Shown one piece after another: positions 61,024 through 64,000 of a DNA stretch of 64,000 bases (the stretch's first letter is position 1; every line of letters begins with the position of its first letter). Below the pieces are notes generated by a model, which did no database searches, was not told the DNA's origin, and was given only the letters and a program-made list of their open reading frames with translations. The stretch is from Artemia franciscana. Its lineage: Eukaryota; Arthropoda; Branchiopoda; Anostraca; Artemiidae. The DNA is taken from the NCBI RefSeq assembly GCF_032884065.1, contig NC_088879.1, positions 18,606,489 through 18,670,488 of the forward strand. Direction: 5' to 3'. The translations under genes were made by a program, and so were the position numbers.

Positions 61024-61839
61024 GTGCGAAACGTCAACTCCAAGTCAAATTCGTGCATTGTTTGGCATCATACTAACAACTTGCTCTCCATCAGCTCCTA
61101 CACAGCTATGGAAAAACATAAATCAAAAATGTCCGAAGATATACTCCATCGAAAACGGTTAGAGATGTCAGATATGACATTTGATTTTACATCAGAAATT
61201 TATAACTACACTTTAGTTATTATAGAAGATTTGTGCGTATGTATGGCTAACAAACCTCTTCAGGATTTGGGAATGCCTTCACCTAATCGTACCGCTGCTG
61301 TTTCGACATGTGTAGAATTGGATCGTGAACAAAGTTACAGTACGAGTGATCTATTGTCGTATCTACAAAATAACATTTCAAAGTTAAGGTCAGAACAAAA
61401 AGACATTTATGATACGATAATGCATTATGTCGATAATAACATTGGAGAAATTTTCTTTTTGGATGCGCCAGGAGGTACTGGTAAAACGACTGTCATAAAA
61501 CTGATTCTGGCATCAATTCGATCCAAAAATGATATACCGTTGGCAATTGCGTCGTCCAGAATAGCCGCAACGTTGCTGCCTGGTGGAAGAACTGCTCATT
61601 CCGCTTTGAAATTGCCTCTGAATTTGCATTCTTCAAAAACTCCCACGTGCAATATTTTCAAATCATCTGGGATGGGTAAAGTATTGCAGCAATGCAAACT
61701 TATTATTTGGGGCGATTGCACAATGGCACACAAAAAATCGCTCGAGGCTCTGCATCAATATTTGAAAGACTTGCGAGGGAATTCGAAACCCTATGGCAAC
61801 ACATTAATATTGCTTGCGGGAGATTTCAGGCAAACATAA
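61024..61839 (+). pseudogene. Copy E: linker and helicase first half
   Basis: HKSKMSEDILHRKRLEMSDM, Walker A APGGTGKTTVIKL, Walker B altered to IIWGDCTMAH (Asp-Glu replaced by Gly-Asp), LLAGDFRQT. Ended by a TTA-to-TAA change at 61837-61839. Confidence 0.85.
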
Positions 61840-61938
61840 CCTATAATACCTAGATCAACCCCTGGAGACGAAATGAATACTTGACTGAAAAATTCTAACT
61901 TATGGGCACACGTAAGAACATTAAAATTAACTACAAAT

Positions 61939-62615
61939 ATGCGTGTCCGATTGCAAAACGATAACTCTGCTCAAACATTTTCAGATCAATTACCGGCAAT
62001 TGGAAACGGAAAGCTCCCAGTAGACTCAATTTCAGGACGTACACAACTACCTGCTGAATTCTGTAATTTAGTGACGTCCAAAAATGAATTGATTGAAAAA
62101 GTATTTCCGAATATTCTAAACAATTATAAAAATAATAAATGGCTAAGTGAAAGAGCGATTCTTGAACCCAAAAATATAGACGTCCAAGAAATCAACAATA
62201 TTGTTTTGACCAAGATTCGAGACCAGGCAGTCCTTTACAAGTCAGTCGACATAGTTTTGGAACCAAATGAGGCGGTTAATTATCCATCTGAATTTTTAAA
62301 TTCCGTGGATCTTTCAGGGTTTCCACCACACGTGCTACAACTAAAAATAAGCGTACCAATAACACTGTTAAGAAATATCAACCAACCAAAGCTTTGCAAT
62401 GGCACGCGACTTGCCGTAAAAAAAAAACAACAATGGAAAACGTAAAAGAGACCACAATCTTGACAGGGCCATTTGAGGGTGAGGCTGTTCTTATTCTTCA
62501 CATTCCCATGATTCCAACGGATCCGCCTTTTAAATTTAAAAGATTGCAATTCCCAATTCGATTAGCATTTGCAATCACCATCAACAAAGCTCAAGGTCAA
62601 TCATTAGAAAAATGA
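61939..62615 (+). pseudogene. Copy E: helicase second half
   Basis: NMRVRLQNDNSAQT is in frame and continues through LKISVPITLLRNINQPKLCN. An A-run expansion (62419-62427) shifts the frame before the [11 protein letters not shown] segment. The [13 protein letters not shown] codons are deleted after 62615. Confidence 0.8.
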
Positions 62616-62735
62616 CAATTGACAATTGATCTGTTGCATGTTCGAGGGTCGGTAAACCTGACAATCTATTTATATGCAGCGACAATGGGACAGCGAAGAA
62701 TGTTGTAAATTCGCAAGTTTTACGCAGTTAATTTG

Positions 62736-63287
<552 letters not shown>

Positions 63288-63288
<1 letters not shown>

Positions 63289-63595
63289 CTATATATATAA
63301 AAATAATTTGTTTGTCTGTCTGTCGACTGACGTCATGTTTGTCGACTGACGTCATTATAAGGATTGAGCTGTATGTCGTCATGAAGTTGTTTGTCGTCTG
63401 ACGTCATGTTTGTCGACTAACGAAACTACAGACCGGGACACCGGGACACAAATGATGTGTTATGTCTGTTATAACGTAATAGAGGCAACAATCTTGACAG
63501 GGCCTTTTGAGGGTGAGGCTTTTCTTATTCCACGCATTCTCATGATTCCAATGGATCTGCCTTTTCAACCTAAAAGATTGCAATTCCCAATTTGA
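63288..63595 (+). mobile_element. Helitron 5' end fused to helicase fragment
   Basis: TCTATATATATAAAAATAAT, GTCTGTCTGTCGACTGACG, five GACGTCA/GTCGACTGACG motifs, a minisatellite scrap and a helicase fragment (63466-63590: EATILTGPFEGEAFLIPRIL to KRLQFPI). Confidence 0.7.
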
Positions 63596-63737
63596 TTAGC
63601 ATATTTAGTTTTCAGTCCAGAACCACTAAAGCTATTATGTAAATATCAAAAATATTTATGTTGTCTGAGCAATAAATTTTAGTTTTTATTTCAAAATAGA
63701 AAATTACCTGACAATTTTAGAATTATATCTATCTATC

Positions 63738-63977
63738 TATCTATATATATAAAAATAAGTTTTCTGTGGATCTGTGGATCTGTGGATCAGGTGACGATCC
63801 ACAAAAAAGGTAAAAAACTAAAAACTAAAAAAAAACTGAAAAAACTAAAAAAAGGCAAAAACTACAAAAAAAACTAAAAACTAATAAAAAAAATAAAAAA
63901 GCTAAAAAACTAAAAAAACTAAAAAAACTAAAAAACTAAAAAAACTAAAAACTAAAAAAAAACTTAAAAAAAGGAAA
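63738..63977 (+). mobile_element. Helitron 5' end with A-rich array
   Basis: ATCTATATATATAAAAATAAG, three TGTGGATC units, CAGGTGACGATCC, then CTAAAAA phrases to the gap. It is very similar to the element starting at 36854. 63596-63737 before it shows nothing recognisable. Confidence 0.7.
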
Positions 63978-63987
63978 NNNNNNNNNN
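63978..63987. other. Assembly gap (10 N)
   Basis: Ten N bases inside an A-rich array followed by ATATATATAAAAA. The repetitive context makes a collapsed array likely. Confidence 1.
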
Positions 63988-64000
63988 ATATATATAAAAA

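Larger units (their letters stand above)
58124..62735 (+). mobile_element. Helitron copy E (heavily mutated RepHel)
   Basis: Plus strand. It starts with ATATATAAAAATAAGTTGTC and GTCTGTCCGTTACGCCACAT, the copy D type leader. It runs through all RepHel regions to the helicase tail at about 62730, then into a nested stub. At least six nonsense codons and several frameshifts make it the most degraded long copy. Confidence 0.85.

Overview
This is a repeat-dominated, AT-rich window from an animal nuclear genome. The evidence is a Helitron with an animal-type RepHel protein, a Penelope-like reverse transcriptase, a hAT-like transposase relic, exon-like segments with GT/AG borders and very long (AT)n tracts. 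No bacterial gene organisation is present. Several dispersed repeats, especially the 390-bp element at 13065-13452, remind me of crustacean (brine shrimp) sequence. That is unverified recollection, and an arthropod is the safest reading.

About three quarters of the window (1-9.7 kb and 25-64 kb) is one interacting population of Helitron rolling-circle elements. Five large RepHel copies or derivatives are visible: A (4.5-9.7 kb, minus), C (29.7-34.6 kb, minus), D (43.4-48.1 kb, minus, the most intact), G (53.0-55.7 kb, plus) and E (58.1-62.9 kb, plus). Internally deleted forms lie at 40.0-41.9 kb (H) and 51.1-52.3 kb (F). All carry nonsense mutations, frameshifts or truncations, so none is autonomous as sequenced. 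Copy D still has an uninterrupted 1036-codon frame running from the HUH region through the Pif1-type helicase.

Between the RepHel copies are non-autonomous Helitrons built from a small set of modules in different orders. The modules are: a 5' end beginning TCTATATATATAAAAATAAG; TGTGGATC repeats; a CAGGTGACGTCACCTG palindrome; A-rich or T-rich phrase arrays; a GTCCCGGTCGTCATTTATAT minisatellite; a scrap of the helicase C terminus; an (AT)n tract; and a GC-rich double hairpin ending in CTAG followed by T. Successive elements often sit head to tail with only (TA)n between CTAG and the next TC. Some carry a second short ORF with an acidic SDDDWV module that RepHel lacks, and three carry the same 80-nt tRNA-like sequence.

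The quieter interval (9.8-25.3 kb) holds the reverse transcriptase relic (9.8-11.7 kb), a Helitron 5' relic (12.5-12.8 kb), a MITE-like element (13.07-13.45 kb), candidate minus-strand host exons (13.64-14.03 and 16.92-17.03 kb), several tandem repeats, a hAT-like transposase relic (22.5-24.1 kb) and a second Helitron family with an exact 3'-to-5' tandem junction at 25393-25398. A 10-N assembly gap lies at 63978-63987.
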